Assembly (NCBI GenBank): GCA_035772735.1
Contig: JASDFA010000016.1
Span: 154,268,501-154,332,500, forward strand
DNA from: Datura wrightii
Lineage: Eukaryota > Streptophyta > Magnoliopsida > Solanales > Solanaceae
Direction: 5' to 3'
Length of the DNA: 64,000 nt
Shown here: positions 34,155 to 45,788 of the stretch, piece by piece
Layout of the letters: every line of letters begins with the position of its first letter
Position numbering within the stretch: the first letter of the stretch is position 1
Notes under the pieces: model-generated
What the model was told of the DNA's origin: nothing
The model's input: the letters and a program-made list of their open reading frames with translations, nothing else
Database searches by the model: none
Position numbers and translations under genes: made by a program

Positions 34155-37100
34155 TGTCACGTTCCACCTTGGGAGGCATGACTGACACCTAATGCCACAC
34201 TAGAATTTGGGTTGACCTGACTGGGCATAGGCACTCTGATGCCTACCAGCGACTCAAATTAAGAAAACAAACTACTATATCTCGCTGTAAACACAACCTC
34301 GAGCCGACAAGGCCACGCAACACTTGTAAAAGAAAATAGCTAACCCCGCCAACATAACAATATAGGGATCCTATGTGGGCCGACAAGACCATCATGTTTT
34401 CTAGTTATAACAGAAATGAAAACAAGTAGCTATACTAGGCCCCACACGGCCAATGCACAAAACAAGACATACATGGGTCACACACGGCCAAGAACAACCA
34501 ACTAACTAAATATTGTCATCTGCAAGCCTATAGGAGTAAAAATACTGGCCGGAACAGGGCCCCAGACCACCCAAATGCTATGCAAATAAAAGACAGATAA
34601 ACCTCTACAACCTGGCAACTCCGAATGAAAGGAGTTGGCCAACCTGCCAACTCTAAATAGCTACTAGGAGATCTCACAATCTGTCTATCTAAACTTGCAG
34701 GAAAGCATGCAGCGCCCCATAGTTGGGCGTCAGTATAATATGTACCGAATATGTAAGACAGTAACTAAAAGATAAATAGAGGCTGATAAAGACTCCAAAT
34801 ATGTAGCAAGAAGGGGTAAAAGATAACCTGTAAACTATCCTATTCATAACCCGCATTCAGTAAATCACTACATGTATATGAGCTGAAATTATACGACTAC
34901 ACATTCATAGGCTACAACTGACAAGCAAGTATACAAACAAGAACCTAACCTGGCCTCCATAAGCATGTAAGGTGCAAGCAACACAGAAATAACCTATCGG
35001 GGCCCCCATAAGCCCTGGTAAGTACAATTCAATCTATATACCCCTATCCAGGTTCCTATGATTCTACTGGTATTATAGCCAACCTACCTGGCTTCTGGGT
35101 CCACATCTGAGCCTGCTGGACTCCTGTAACAGTGTCTGAGCCCAGTGGGCTCCTGTAACTGCACCCTGGGTACACAAGGCTCGATAGAGGGTCAGTGATG
35201 CCGATACGACATAACAATAGAATCCCATTCGTGGATGGACTGTATTATGGCCTTTGAGCCTGAATATAGTCCCTTGGGACAACATATAGCTCCTTGGAGC
35301 AATCAATAGCCCCTTAGTCGATGATATCATCATATAGCTCCTCTGAGCGATCAATAGCCCCATAGGCGATGACACAGTTAGCAATCCTAAAGTTGGTCAA
35401 CGAAAGGTTATCCTTGGTGGGGTCAATCCTAATCGATATACTGTATCTTAGCCTCAATCTAGCCACTTCGAAGGTGTATCATGCTCTTAAGGCCTAATGT
35501 GACCACAACTAGCCCCTAGGATAGTTTGTGTAGCTGCCAACAGGCGCACCCCACGTGCCTATATCTAATAAGGGGATCCTGGAAGTGATCATAATCTCTA
35601 ATGATCTAGATCAGATAGGGCGAGATCTGGAGTAGCCTAAACGATACTCTGAATGTCATTCTAGGACAATGATAGCTCATACCCAAACTGTAAGGTCACA
35701 GATGACCAACTACTTAGTTCCCTTACTTAGAACAACTGTAGGGCTGCTGCTGATCAGGTATGCTCCTGAGCAGTCGACCCTAACCTTCCACAGGCAGCTT
35801 ACTATAGTTCTTAGCCTGAAGGTAATCCTGTACTACTATGGTTCTAGTCCCTTAGACCTTAACTTGATCTGTTCAAATTTCATATATCTCCTCTGGCGAT
35901 TTCTAACCTTATAGGTAAGTTTATCTGGACTTAGCCACTCACGGCAACCTGTACCCAAGTATCTTATAAGAGCAGACTGGGGAGTTGGCCCCGCATTCAA
36001 CTACTGATAAGTTTCCCTCCTTAAGGTACCCAAGGGTCTATCTGACTTGTACTACTGGGATAGCTTTCTGAGCGACTTGTATGGAAAGCACTAAGTCGAC
36101 TGAAACTAACAGTCACTAGCGGTAGCTAACTAGATGGCAGGCTGTCACTCAGTTCCCTAGGGAACCCTGGTGTTGCTGACTCTAAAGTATGACCATTCAT
36201 TCTGGTCCTGGAGGCGTCAAGGTACGCCACGGCCTCTGCACGGGCTTTACTGACAATACAAGCATCAAACTGAAAGTTATATTGCCCCGCTGCGCCCGAT
36301 ACTGTCCAACTTACCAAGTCAGGCCCAATAGTAACCATAACCTTCTAAGGCCTTGGCATGACATCAAAACATCATAATTCTACTAATATAGTGAACAGAA
36401 GGACAGATGAGTTTCTATGACACTCCTAGCGTGAGTCACACTTAACATACTCTTTCCCGATGAGGGATACTGCAATATACTCTCAAAAACGTCTTTTAGC
36501 AGCTAACCATAATACATATATATAATCATACTCTACTGACAGTAGCTAATCACAATATATATAATCCTTATCAACTAGCAGCAACTAATTACAACATATA
36601 GGATCGTTGTCTCTATTCAAGAACATAGGTCGTATCATTATACGACGAGAATAACTTGTCGAAGGGATAAGCCTTGACATACCTCAAATGTCGATTCTCA
36701 TTTATTCGATTAGTTTCAACCTGTAGTCGGCAATTCCATTCTATTGCGGCCTTTATACTGAGAACATAAGGATATTTCAATAGTAGGAATCAGTGAATAA
36801 CAATATCTTTCAATAGGGTTAACTATAACTTCAACTCCATTTTATTCGGCTGACAACTTATAACTTCTCGAGAGTTTAGAAGGGAGCAATGCTTATTTAT
36901 TACCTGTGGCCGTTTAGAATCTAATTGGAGCAATTTCCTCGGCAGGGTTCCGGTGTACCGGGAGAACTTTCAATAAATAACTCCGCAAAGATGCTTCTTG
37001 TAGGCCTAGAACTTGTTACCCCATGTTAATTTGCATTTGGATGGTGTTTGACGACGTAATTTGATAAAATTTGGATGAAAGTCGCGTTTTCTCTCTATTC

Positions 37101-37446
37101 TAGGTTGAGGTCTGTTGATGAATGATTTAAATCATCAAGGAGGGACTTTATATAGTAATAGGACGGTGGCAGGCAGGACACGGCGCGCCGCCCATAGCAC
37201 CAAAACACGGGTGCGACGCGCCGCCCATTGCGCTGAGGAAGAGGCGCGACACATCGGCCCTTGCACCGAGGGTGTGGTGCGACGCGGCGCTTGGGGCACC
37301 CTGCCTCGGGCTTCGACCTCTTACTCGCTCAATTTCATACTCGTCCGTTCATTTTTCGAGCCCTTTTCCGTATGCGTCGCACTCTAAAACTCTTGACATA
37401 AGTACGAACACATCGACTAAACGATGGGAACTTACGGGGTGTAACA
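34155..37446 (-). repeat. 5' LTR of B
   Basis: 3292 bp, TGTCACGTTCC to GGGGTGTAACA; outer end followed by TTATT. Confidence 0.88.
37146..37155 (-). promoter_or_regulatory. TATA box, B 5' LTR
   Basis: Minus-strand CTATATAAAG about 290 bp into the LTR, conserved in the other LTR. Confidence 0.55.
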
Positions 37447-37451
37447 TTATT
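37447..37451. repeat. target-site duplication of B, right (TTATT)
   Basis: Identical to 27975-27979. Confidence 0.85.
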
Positions 37452-39907
37452 GAAGAAAAATAGTAAATAATAGTTTTATCTATTGTAGAATATTTTAATG
37501 AAAGAAAAGTGCATGAGCCTCATGCATGTCTCTTATATTGATAACAACAAATTTTTAAAAATAGCTTACAAAGTAACAATACAAGAATTCAGAAAGAAAA
37601 TTATAAGATTTTAAATTGATAAATGATCATATTTAAGAGTTTGATCAAATCCAATTGTTCTTCATTTAATTTGTTCTGATACTTGTTTCAGTGAACAAAA
37701 GCATCGTAGAAATAAAATTTGATTGAAAGGTAAAAAGAAGTCATTCGCTTTCACATGAGCACTTAAAAATATGTATTATATGTATATTTTGTGTTAATTA
37801 TTAAGAAAATTTATATTACTATACTTTAAATGGATTAACACTTAATATAAATATTAGCATTATGAAGACGCATTGTAATGTATAGTTGTATAATGGATTA
37901 AAACATATAGTATAAGTTATTCGTTTAAACAATTAGCATTTACGAAATCGTATTGTGATTTATTATTGACTTGCTTTGGCACTAATAAATTAATTTCATA
38001 TCATAAATATATTATTTATTTATAATTGATCGTTAATTAAGAAATTATTATGCCACCGAACTAAGAAAGACTCATCAAAATTAGTGAAAATAATCACTAT
38101 TACTTATATTAGAGTAGAGAATCCATATCAGACTCCTTGAGGTGCGATCTTCTTCTAACCCTGTTAATACGAGATGTTTTATGCACCGAACTGCACTTCT
38201 TTTTAATTATATTTTCAAAATTTCTAAACAAAAAGTTGCTATGCATTATAATTTTTACTCAATGTGTAACTATTTATTAAAAAGTAAAAATCGCTTTTGA
38301 ATTTCTAAATATTAAAATTTTCTATATATTTCAACTAAGGAAGGATCTAATATATAAGATTTAGTCAATTTTAAAATTCTAAATATTAAAAAAATAATTA
38401 AATATTCTTATTTTTTAAGTGTGGACTCTATTTTAAAAGAGTAAAAAGGTGAATGATATTTTGCTATGGGGCTTCGTACTTTAACGATCATACGATTTAT
38501 TAAAAAAGAAAAGAAGAAGAAGAAGAAGAAGGAGGAGGAGGAATTCAACATATTCATGCAAAATGAAGTTATATTTTTTAAATTTGTTTTCTCTTACCAT
38601 AAATTGAAAAATCGTGATAGATACTTAGTTAGTTTAATAAAGAAAGGATTGTTATAAATTAACAAAACTGTAATTGATTTTAAAATCTTAAAATTAAATG
38701 TTAGGCACTTTTTATATAGTTCAAATAAGAAAGATTTAAGAAATAAAATTTTATTCAATTTTAAAAACTAAATATTAAAAGTTCTTAACTACTATGAACA
38801 AATAAAGGTGTAATTAATAATTATATGATAAATACTTCAGGAAAATAGTAAATAATAATTTTATCTATTGTAAAATAGAGTTTGAACAAAATAGTCATTT
38901 GACTATTTTTCTAATATTTTGAAATTTAAAATCAACAAAGTATGAATATAAATAATCTTTTATTTTTTTAAAAAAATTCAAACTTGCTGAAATAGTGTAA
39001 AAAAAGATACTATTCTTTAATATTAGATTTCAAATTCTCCTAACAAATTGCGAGATGACAAAAAAAATCCCAATAACTAAGGTTGTCTTAATTTTAGTGT
39101 ACTTTTAACAAAACTTATTACTATATAGTACAAAAAAGGGATCCAAAAGGAATAGTATTTTCCTACCAAAATTATTATACGATAGTACAAATGAAAGAGA
39201 ATACCTAATAATTAATGTCAGAATTCATATTAGAATTAAATATAGTAAGTTTACTCTATAATAGGATACAAAAAAATCATAAAAAATCTTTAAAAATTAC
39301 ACGCAATATAACAATAGATGACTTATATTAGAAGTTTTTACCTTTTACAATTAAGTAAATGTTTAATAGCTATAATTTTAATCAATTTCAAAGTCCTAAA
39401 TTTTAGGATAATAATTAAATGACAATTATTTTTAAAAAATAGTAATGACAATTTTGTCTGTTATACAGTCTTTTAATGATGGGCAAAAAGTTCAATATAC
39501 ATTTCTAAGGACCTTCACACTTTTAATATAATACAAGTATATAGATATAATGATTACTTTATTTCACTATTATACATATTTTAATATAGTATAGATAGAT
39601 AAGTATGATCATTACTTTACTTTACTACTATATATAATATAAGGGAATAGAAAAATTACCAAAGGTTGTTCAATTTAATATTTGAAAAGTACAACATAAG
39701 CTTTTTTAAGAAGTTAAACTTTAATGGTTGAAAAAAATAATAAGAAGAATAGATAAGAACTCAAACATATATGTAAAAATGTAAAATATAAATATGGAAT
39801 ATAATACGATAAAGAATTATTACCTCTTCATTAACTAATTTTATAGTCACTCGAGTGTCTTCCTTTGTTCCCTTTTTATTTCTGTGTTGCAAAAAAATTC
39901 ACCAATC
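37452..39907. other. AT-rich DNA: end of unit copy 1 and unit copy 2
   Basis: 37452-37900 continues copy 1 across element B. From about 37925 copy 2 repeats the landmarks of 26840-27979, diverged, with extra AT-rich material around 38830-39350. A purine run (AAG/GAG repeats, 38504-38542) matches the shorter GAAGAAGAAG at 27632-27655. No coding evidence; the small plus frame at 38466-38657 only follows the purine run. Confidence 0.55.
38108..38195 (+). repeat. degraded SINE 3' end (TS-like), second copy
   Basis: Same order as 26996-27080: GACTCCTTGAGGTGCGATC, ACCCTGTTAATACGAGAT, TTTTATGCACCG, then a T-rich end. It lies at the same place in unit copy 2, so it was probably duplicated with the unit rather than inserted twice. 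Confidence 0.45.
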
Positions 39908-40897
39908 ATGACTCCTAACCAAAGGAATGTGCTACCCACTAGAAACCAAGGTAGTGTTGGCTTACTTCCAATAGATGTGCCGCCTGATTTTGGTGGAACT
40001 AAGCAGATAGGTAACCAAATCACTCATAAGAGCGGGCACGACTAGTGAACTGCAAGGAACCAGACTCCTAATGGCTTGTCCAAGGATGAACAATGATGAT
40101 GATCAGACTCGGGATAATGGCTCGGATCTAGCGGAATCAGTAAAAATTCTGATGTCACAACAGAAAGAGATAATGATGCACCTTTCAAATCATGACTAAA
40201 TGATAACCCAACTCCAACAGACAATGACAGGGTTATCTAACTATGCTAATGCAAAAACTTTGGTACCACCTACACTGTTGTTTCGACCCAAAAAACCCCG
40301 ACAATGCCCAAACTACCTCAAGAAATAAATTCCAGATAAATATCTGCAATGATGGCAGTCATGGAAGCAGAAACATTCAAATAAATTCTTTTAGGGTTGA
40401 GTTTATGAAGTATACTAAAGAAATTCATTCATGAATGGATCAGATCCCAGGGACACCTCCAATCCTGAAACGCTAGACTAAAAAACATACACCCAGTCTC
40501 CATACAAGTCAGCTTCCATGCCAATATTGCTAATACCAAAGAGGTAAGAAATGTCTGATATTTCACAGGAGCATTCAGTGACGTATACCACCGTTCTTAG
40601 AGAAAATAATTAAGCACCGAATGAGATCAAGTCAGTCTTAATAAAAAAATTCAGTGAAATACTCACTAAAGAATACCTGACATGGTATTCCAACTTACCC
40701 AAATATTATATTGATTCTTTTATAATGCTTGTACATGCCTTTTTAAAGCCTATGCCAATGACCAGAAGGTGCAACCCTGAAAAGCTAACATCTTCGAGAT
40801 GAAGCAAGAAAGCATGAATATTCTTAGAGAGTATGTTGTCACATTCTAAAGGAAAAGGATGATGTTGTTTTCAACACCTAATGAGTTGGAGGCAGAG
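39908..40897 (+). pseudogene. Tat/Ogre-like gag fragment
   Basis: The N-terminal piece starts MTPNQRNVLPTRNQ. From 40530 it reads TYTTVLRENN, PNEIKSVLIKKFSEILTKEY, LTWYSNLPKYYIDSF, MLVHAFLK, then in a shifted frame IFEMKQESMNILREYVV and ends NELEAE. This is the plant Retrotrans_gag pattern seen in Tat-lineage elements. Several stops and frameshifts. It is cut at 40897 by the outermost LTR of family A, and the rest of this gag was not found after 52855. Confidence 0.65.
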
Positions 40898-43443
40898 TGT
40901 CACACCCCGAGTCTACACCTTGGACGGAACATGGTACTTGGAGTCACAAGTAACCCCAAGTCAACCCTTCGTCTATCATACACTAGCATTCTGAGTAATC
41001 ATATATAGAGAAAGCTTTAAAATGCTAATATGAATCAATTATGAGGGTAAAACTGAATGATAAAGTTTTAAACGTCTGAATAAAACTGAAAGTGAAACTA
41101 TGTCTATGTCTGAAAGTCATCTAACTATGAGTTACTGGGACAAGCCCCCAGCTAACTCTAAGTTCAACTGAAAGAAATAAAATATAACTGAAGTAAATAA
41201 AATGTAGTCCTCAAAAGATGAGGACTCACCACTTCTGCTGCTGATATCACCCGAAGTAAACTACTAACAGCACTGAGATTGAAAACCTGCGGTTGTATCA
41301 TGAAATGATATAGTATAAAAGGTATGCATCAGTACTTTGAATGTACTGAGTAAGCAGGATAGAACATAACACTGGATATAAACAACTGAACTAAAATGAC
41401 ATGCAATGACCAACTGAAATACTGAACTGAAATAACTGAAATATACTGACATGGTCAAGATGACCCTGTCTGATGGTCAAAGACATGCCCCAAGTCTGAA
41501 ATACTGTACTGAACTGATCTAAATTGACTAACCTGAAACTGAACTGGACTACTAGTGGGAGAGTCTATAATCGACATATAACCACGTGAGCCAGACGTGT
41601 AGTTCGATGTATGCACCCCACCAGTAGGACCCAATATACCTTGTCAGGTATAAAGGCATGGACTGTGAGATCACTGTATGGGGCCATGAGGCTAATAAAT
41701 ATAACCTACGGTGGAAACGTAGTTCTGGAACCTGGGTGCTCTGGAACCCCGGCCCTCTCGGTGCTAAGTCCTACTCCCACGGGATGATCCTACCATGGCT
41801 ACTACTGTTAAGCGGATAGCTCGATACTAGGGCCTACGACTATAACTAACTAAGGGATACTGTCTGAGAGAACCCTGAGCATCTTATAGGACTGGATTTG
41901 GAAACTGGTGTTTCAAGACTGGTCAGAGCTGCTCAAAAAGAAGCATTGTAGCCGTCTAAAGAACCAACTAAAAACTGATATCTGATGTCTGAATATAAAT
42001 ATTGATAACTGGGAGGCACCTCTGACACCTCAAGAATTTACTGTAGTCAAACTGATCAGCTGACATTTTTTTTTCGGACAACACTGAGGTTGCTAAAAAT
42101 CTAACTGAGACTAGACTGACATGATTCTGACTAAGACTTTACAGATATAATTCTGACTGAGACTTTAATAAATATTTAAATGCACAAACATCTCAACACT
42201 GATGGAATCACGCCACAAGGAAAACTAGTTTAACCCACAAGTTCCTGATTTCTACTGAGTTGTGACTAGGGTTGAATTATGTTACTAGCTGTAATCTTTC
42301 ACAATTTCAACAAAATTAGGAATAACTAAGAAATACAAAATTATGAGAAATTTCCCCTCTGAATCCACAATGAAACCTGTCTGAAAACTTTTCCAGAAAT
42401 TCGAAAGCTTAGGGCTAGAATTTACTTTACAGGGAAAACATTAGTATAGATATAAACTGGTGGAAATTTATCTACTATTCACAAGAGTAATATCACACAT
42501 GAATTAGAAGATATCTAGCTAACAAATAATTCCACAATCGATAACTCAAGGCTAGAACTAATGGAGAAAACTAGAAAAGATCTTGGGGGACACAAGGGAA
42601 GGATTATTCCCTTGTTGAAATCTCACATACCTGGCTAAGAATTCCCTGAAGAAGAAGACCTGAATTGCTGCGATGAAGGAAAAATCCTAAGCCTGCTAGA
42701 GAGTTTCTTGAGAGAACTTTTGATAAATTTCTGATAGTAAACGTGAGAATGAGGGGAGGAACCGTCTAGACCCTCTAATAAGTCTGAATTTACATCAAAA
42801 ACTATGTATTTTGAAGCTTAGGAGAATACAAAATGACTAAATAGCCCTTAGAAAATCGCTAGGAAAAACTGCAAGATGACCCTAACTGGTCGTGGTGACT
42901 AACCATGACTTGTGGTCACTCCCGTTGGGTAAACTGCCCAGGTTCCTCAATAGGTCACCATGAGGGACCTAATGAGTCGTGGTCACCGGTCGTGGACCAC
43001 ACTGTCTCACTTTTGAAGATTCAATACTAGGCTTGGTAACGAGTCACTTAACGAGTCATTGCCACTAACGACGACTCGTGGTGGCACTCGTTAGGTACAC
43101 TGCCTAACAACTCACAAGGACTAAAAACGGGGAACATAACGAGTCGTTACAAGTGATCACGACTCATGGTCACCATCTGTCAACCTCACTGCCTCAACTC
43201 TTAATTTCCTGACCACGAATGACTTAACGGATCATGGGACCTGACCACGACTCATGAGGTCTTCATTAGGTGCACTACTTCTCCCTTACCATTTCTCCAT
43301 TCTCCTCCTCACGATTGACCTAACGAGTCGTTAGGTCCCATAATGACCTGTTACGTGAGTCGTTCTGTGATAAATTTCTACAGATTTTCCAAATTTTCTG
43401 ATCTAAATCCCGAATCTAGTCTTTGAGTTTCCTGGGAATTCCA
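40898..43443 (-). repeat. A LTR 1
   Basis: 2546 bp, TGTCACACCCCGAG to GGGAATTCCA. Starts inside the Tat-like gag. Its 42860-43380 part is rich in variants of CACGACTCGTGGTCAC. Confidence 0.88.
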
Positions 43444-43457
43444 ATATCTCCCCCTTG
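43444..43457 (-). other. A unit 1 polypurine tract
   Basis: Minus-strand CCAAGGGGGAGATAT before the LTR start TGGAATTCCC. Confidence 0.8.
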
Positions 43458-43688
43458 GGAACATTCGTCCTTGAATGTTGGAAGACACACAGGCAAGCAG
43501 AGAGTAACAAATCAAAATTTTCTAATACTGTTCATTTAACTCCAAAACTGTCAAAATAACTACCTCCGCTTCAAAATACATAACTGAACCGAATTTACTT
43601 TTCATACATACATCCAAAGTCATAAAAGAAACTTATACACATGAATTGAATCCAAAAACTAGATCAGTCTCTAAGGAAAATTAACATT

Positions 43689-43890
43689 TTAAGCTGTAAC
43701 ACAGTCGGTAGAGAACAAGTGCGGGTACTTGGCCATCATATCTGTTTCGGCCTCCCACGTAGCTCCCTCCACCTGCTGATTTCTCCATAAAACTTTGACT
43801 GAAGCTATTTTCTTGTTCCTTAGCTTACGAACTTGACGGCCAAAGATCCCGACTGGAATTTCATTGAAAAAGAGACTTTCATTCTTACTA
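43689..43890 (-). pseudogene. A unit 1 chromodomain tail (open frame)
   Basis: The minus strand from about 43890 to the stop at 43689-43691 is open without an ATG: NEIPVGIFGRQVRKLRNKK, SVKVLWRNQQVEGATWEAE and MMAKYPHLF. This is the chromodomain end of a Tekay integrase; the upstream integrase is deleted. Even after decay of the neighbourhood this piece stays open over about 65 codons. Confidence 0.75.
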
Positions 43891-44777
43891 AAGCCTCATA
43901 AACCCCCATCCAGGGTGAAATCTTTGGAGAAACCTTGTCAGCTACACTAACTTTCTTGAATACCACCACAACATTCAAACCTATTACTAAAACCATCTTA
44001 CTATTCCCCTATAGCATATATAAACCAAGAATTTTCCCTGCCTCCCTAGCCGGACTAACAACTATATCTCCTAAACTTCTGCATATTGAGTATCTAAGGT
44101 ATAAATAGAAGGACGTTCTGAATATATTTGTTACAACAATCATTCCTATTATGGGTGAACATACCCCTGGCTTAGAGTAAGGAAATCGCAAGCACGAATC
44201 ATCCAAGGAGCTTAGTCTTAGCCTACACATGATGCAACATGATTTGTCGAACCGTTAAGGAGAATCTAAGGGGTTGGGTTCACGAGGCTGAACATATTGT
44301 AAGATATGGGTCTGTACGTAACGAGTCTCATGACATGAAGCTAAGATATTCGACATCATGGAGTATGACTGTGATTGCTGTCTGAAACGGTTATCTGTAA
44401 ATTTTAGGGGTCTGAACACAAGCATGGGTAGGATGTAGTGCCAACTAAAACACAAAGGAAGAACATCTGAACAGGAAGGTTTGACATCCCAAAGCTACTA
44501 TGTCTGGTATACCTCTACTAGAACACTTAAGCCTTAACTTGGACTTCTAAACTTATCATCTCCCCCTTAGTTTAAAGTCACCATCTCAAGCTCTTAGATT
44601 CTTCTTTACTGCTAGGTTAGCTTGCTTCACTAACACTTCCTACTCACAACCATTTTATACCAGTCACGGGATAATTCTCATACTAGCATGCCAAAAGGCA
44701 TCTCATACCTTATACTATGGCTCCTGGGCCTAACAACATGCAGGGGTAAACACAAAAGGTTCATAACATACTTGAAA

Positions 44778-45056
44778 CTAAATCTGGAGTTGTCTGCCAT
44801 CTGCACTAAATGTTGGGCCCTGCTGAGATGGGCGAGCTACTAGAGCTGCTGAAATGGTTGGCTGAGTCTTCCCACATCCAACAAAAAGGCAATTCTTTAT
44901 TCCATGGCCCAATCGACCACATCCAAAACATCCTTTCTTACCAAGCAAACAGTTACCGGGGTGGCTCCCTCCACATTTCTCGCAAGCTAGGCGACCTGAT
45001 AAAGCTCCAGAAGAGGTAGCCGAGGCTCTACCTTTGCTCGCTTGGATGCTGGGCAA
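44778..45056 (-). pseudogene. A unit 1 gag, zinc-knuckle region
   Basis: Reads RLACEKCGGSHPGNCLLGKK and GCFGCGRLGHGIKNC, a CXXC-H-C module followed by a CCHC knuckle, then a Gln/Ser-rich tail. The upstream module at 45060-45180 is in other frames. The unit 2 homologue is 49781-50317. Confidence 0.78.
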
Positions 45057-45252
45057 TCTCTGTGTTTATGGCCCGACTTAACGCACCAAAAACAACTACT
45101 TTAACCAACCATGCATTCTCCAAAATATTTCTTCCCACAATTCTTTCAAGTTGGGTATGTCATCCCCCTTACTCCGGGTTTTGTTTGAGCATTGGCTATC
45201 AGTGATGTTGGGGCTGATGATCTCCAACGAGACTGGAAATGAGGTCCACCAC

Positions 45253-45573
45253 TCATCCCCTGTTGGGAATACAATAAGTCCCTTGTCCTTGCTCTCTTGC
45301 TCCCCTTGACCCTACTATCTTCTTTCGGACGATGAAACTCAGATGAATTCCTTCTGATGAAGCTTCGACCCTGGTATCTGTTATCTCTTCAGTAAGACTT
45401 GCAGGCGTGGTTGCCTGCTGGTTGACCTGAGTGGTCGTTGCTCGTATTAACACTCTGAGAGTAGCCCCGAGCTCCGTATCCATCACTTGCCCATTTTGAG
45501 GGCTTGCTGGAGTTGGTGGGACTTGTAGATTTCCGTTACTGTTTCCTCTTCCACTATAGCTTCTGGGAGGCAT
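45253..45573 (-). pseudogene. A unit 1 gag, N-terminal part
   Basis: Begins with ATG at 45571-45573: MPPRSYSGRGNSNG, a Pro/Gln-rich head common in Tekay gag. It continues to EASSEGIHLSFIVRKK. In relatives the capsid domain would start here; instead the frame passes almost at once to the region before the zinc knuckle, so the capsid domain is deleted. Confidence 0.7.
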
Positions 45574-45773
45574 TGTGTGCGAATGCGTAAAGCACGAACT
45601 AGAAGAGAAACTTTAGAGTTTACACTCTACCGCATGATAAGAATAGTGAAAGAAGGGAATTTTTCTAAAACGCCTTGTAGCCTCCTTCTCACAAGTGTGG
45701 CGTGCTTCACACCCATGTAAAGGACTCTACTTAACACGACTTTCAGACACCCTAGGAAACTCTAAGCCTAGTA

Positions 45774-45785
45774 CTCTAATACCAA
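45774..45785 (-). other. A unit 1 primer binding site
   Basis: Minus-strand TGGTATTAGAGT, four bases from the LTR end; initiator-Met type with changes. Confidence 0.78.
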
Positions 45786-45788
45786 GTT

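Larger units (their letters stand above)
27980..37446 (-). mobile_element. B: gypsy element with LTRs longer than its interior
   Basis: 3' LTR 27980-31388, interior 31389-34154 (2766 bp), 5' LTR 34155-37446, flanked by TTATT duplications. The interior has a Met primer site, a leader shared with D, degraded pol pieces and a polypurine tract. It was inserted into the AT-rich unit, whose sequence continues directly on the right. The LTR pair differs at roughly one base in eight where I aligned it, so it is not young. Confidence 0.88.

Noticed and set aside
38466..38657. 63-residue Lys/Glu-rich frame
   Set aside because: It only translates the AAG/GAG purine run, with AT-rich flanks and no conserved partner in unit copy 1.
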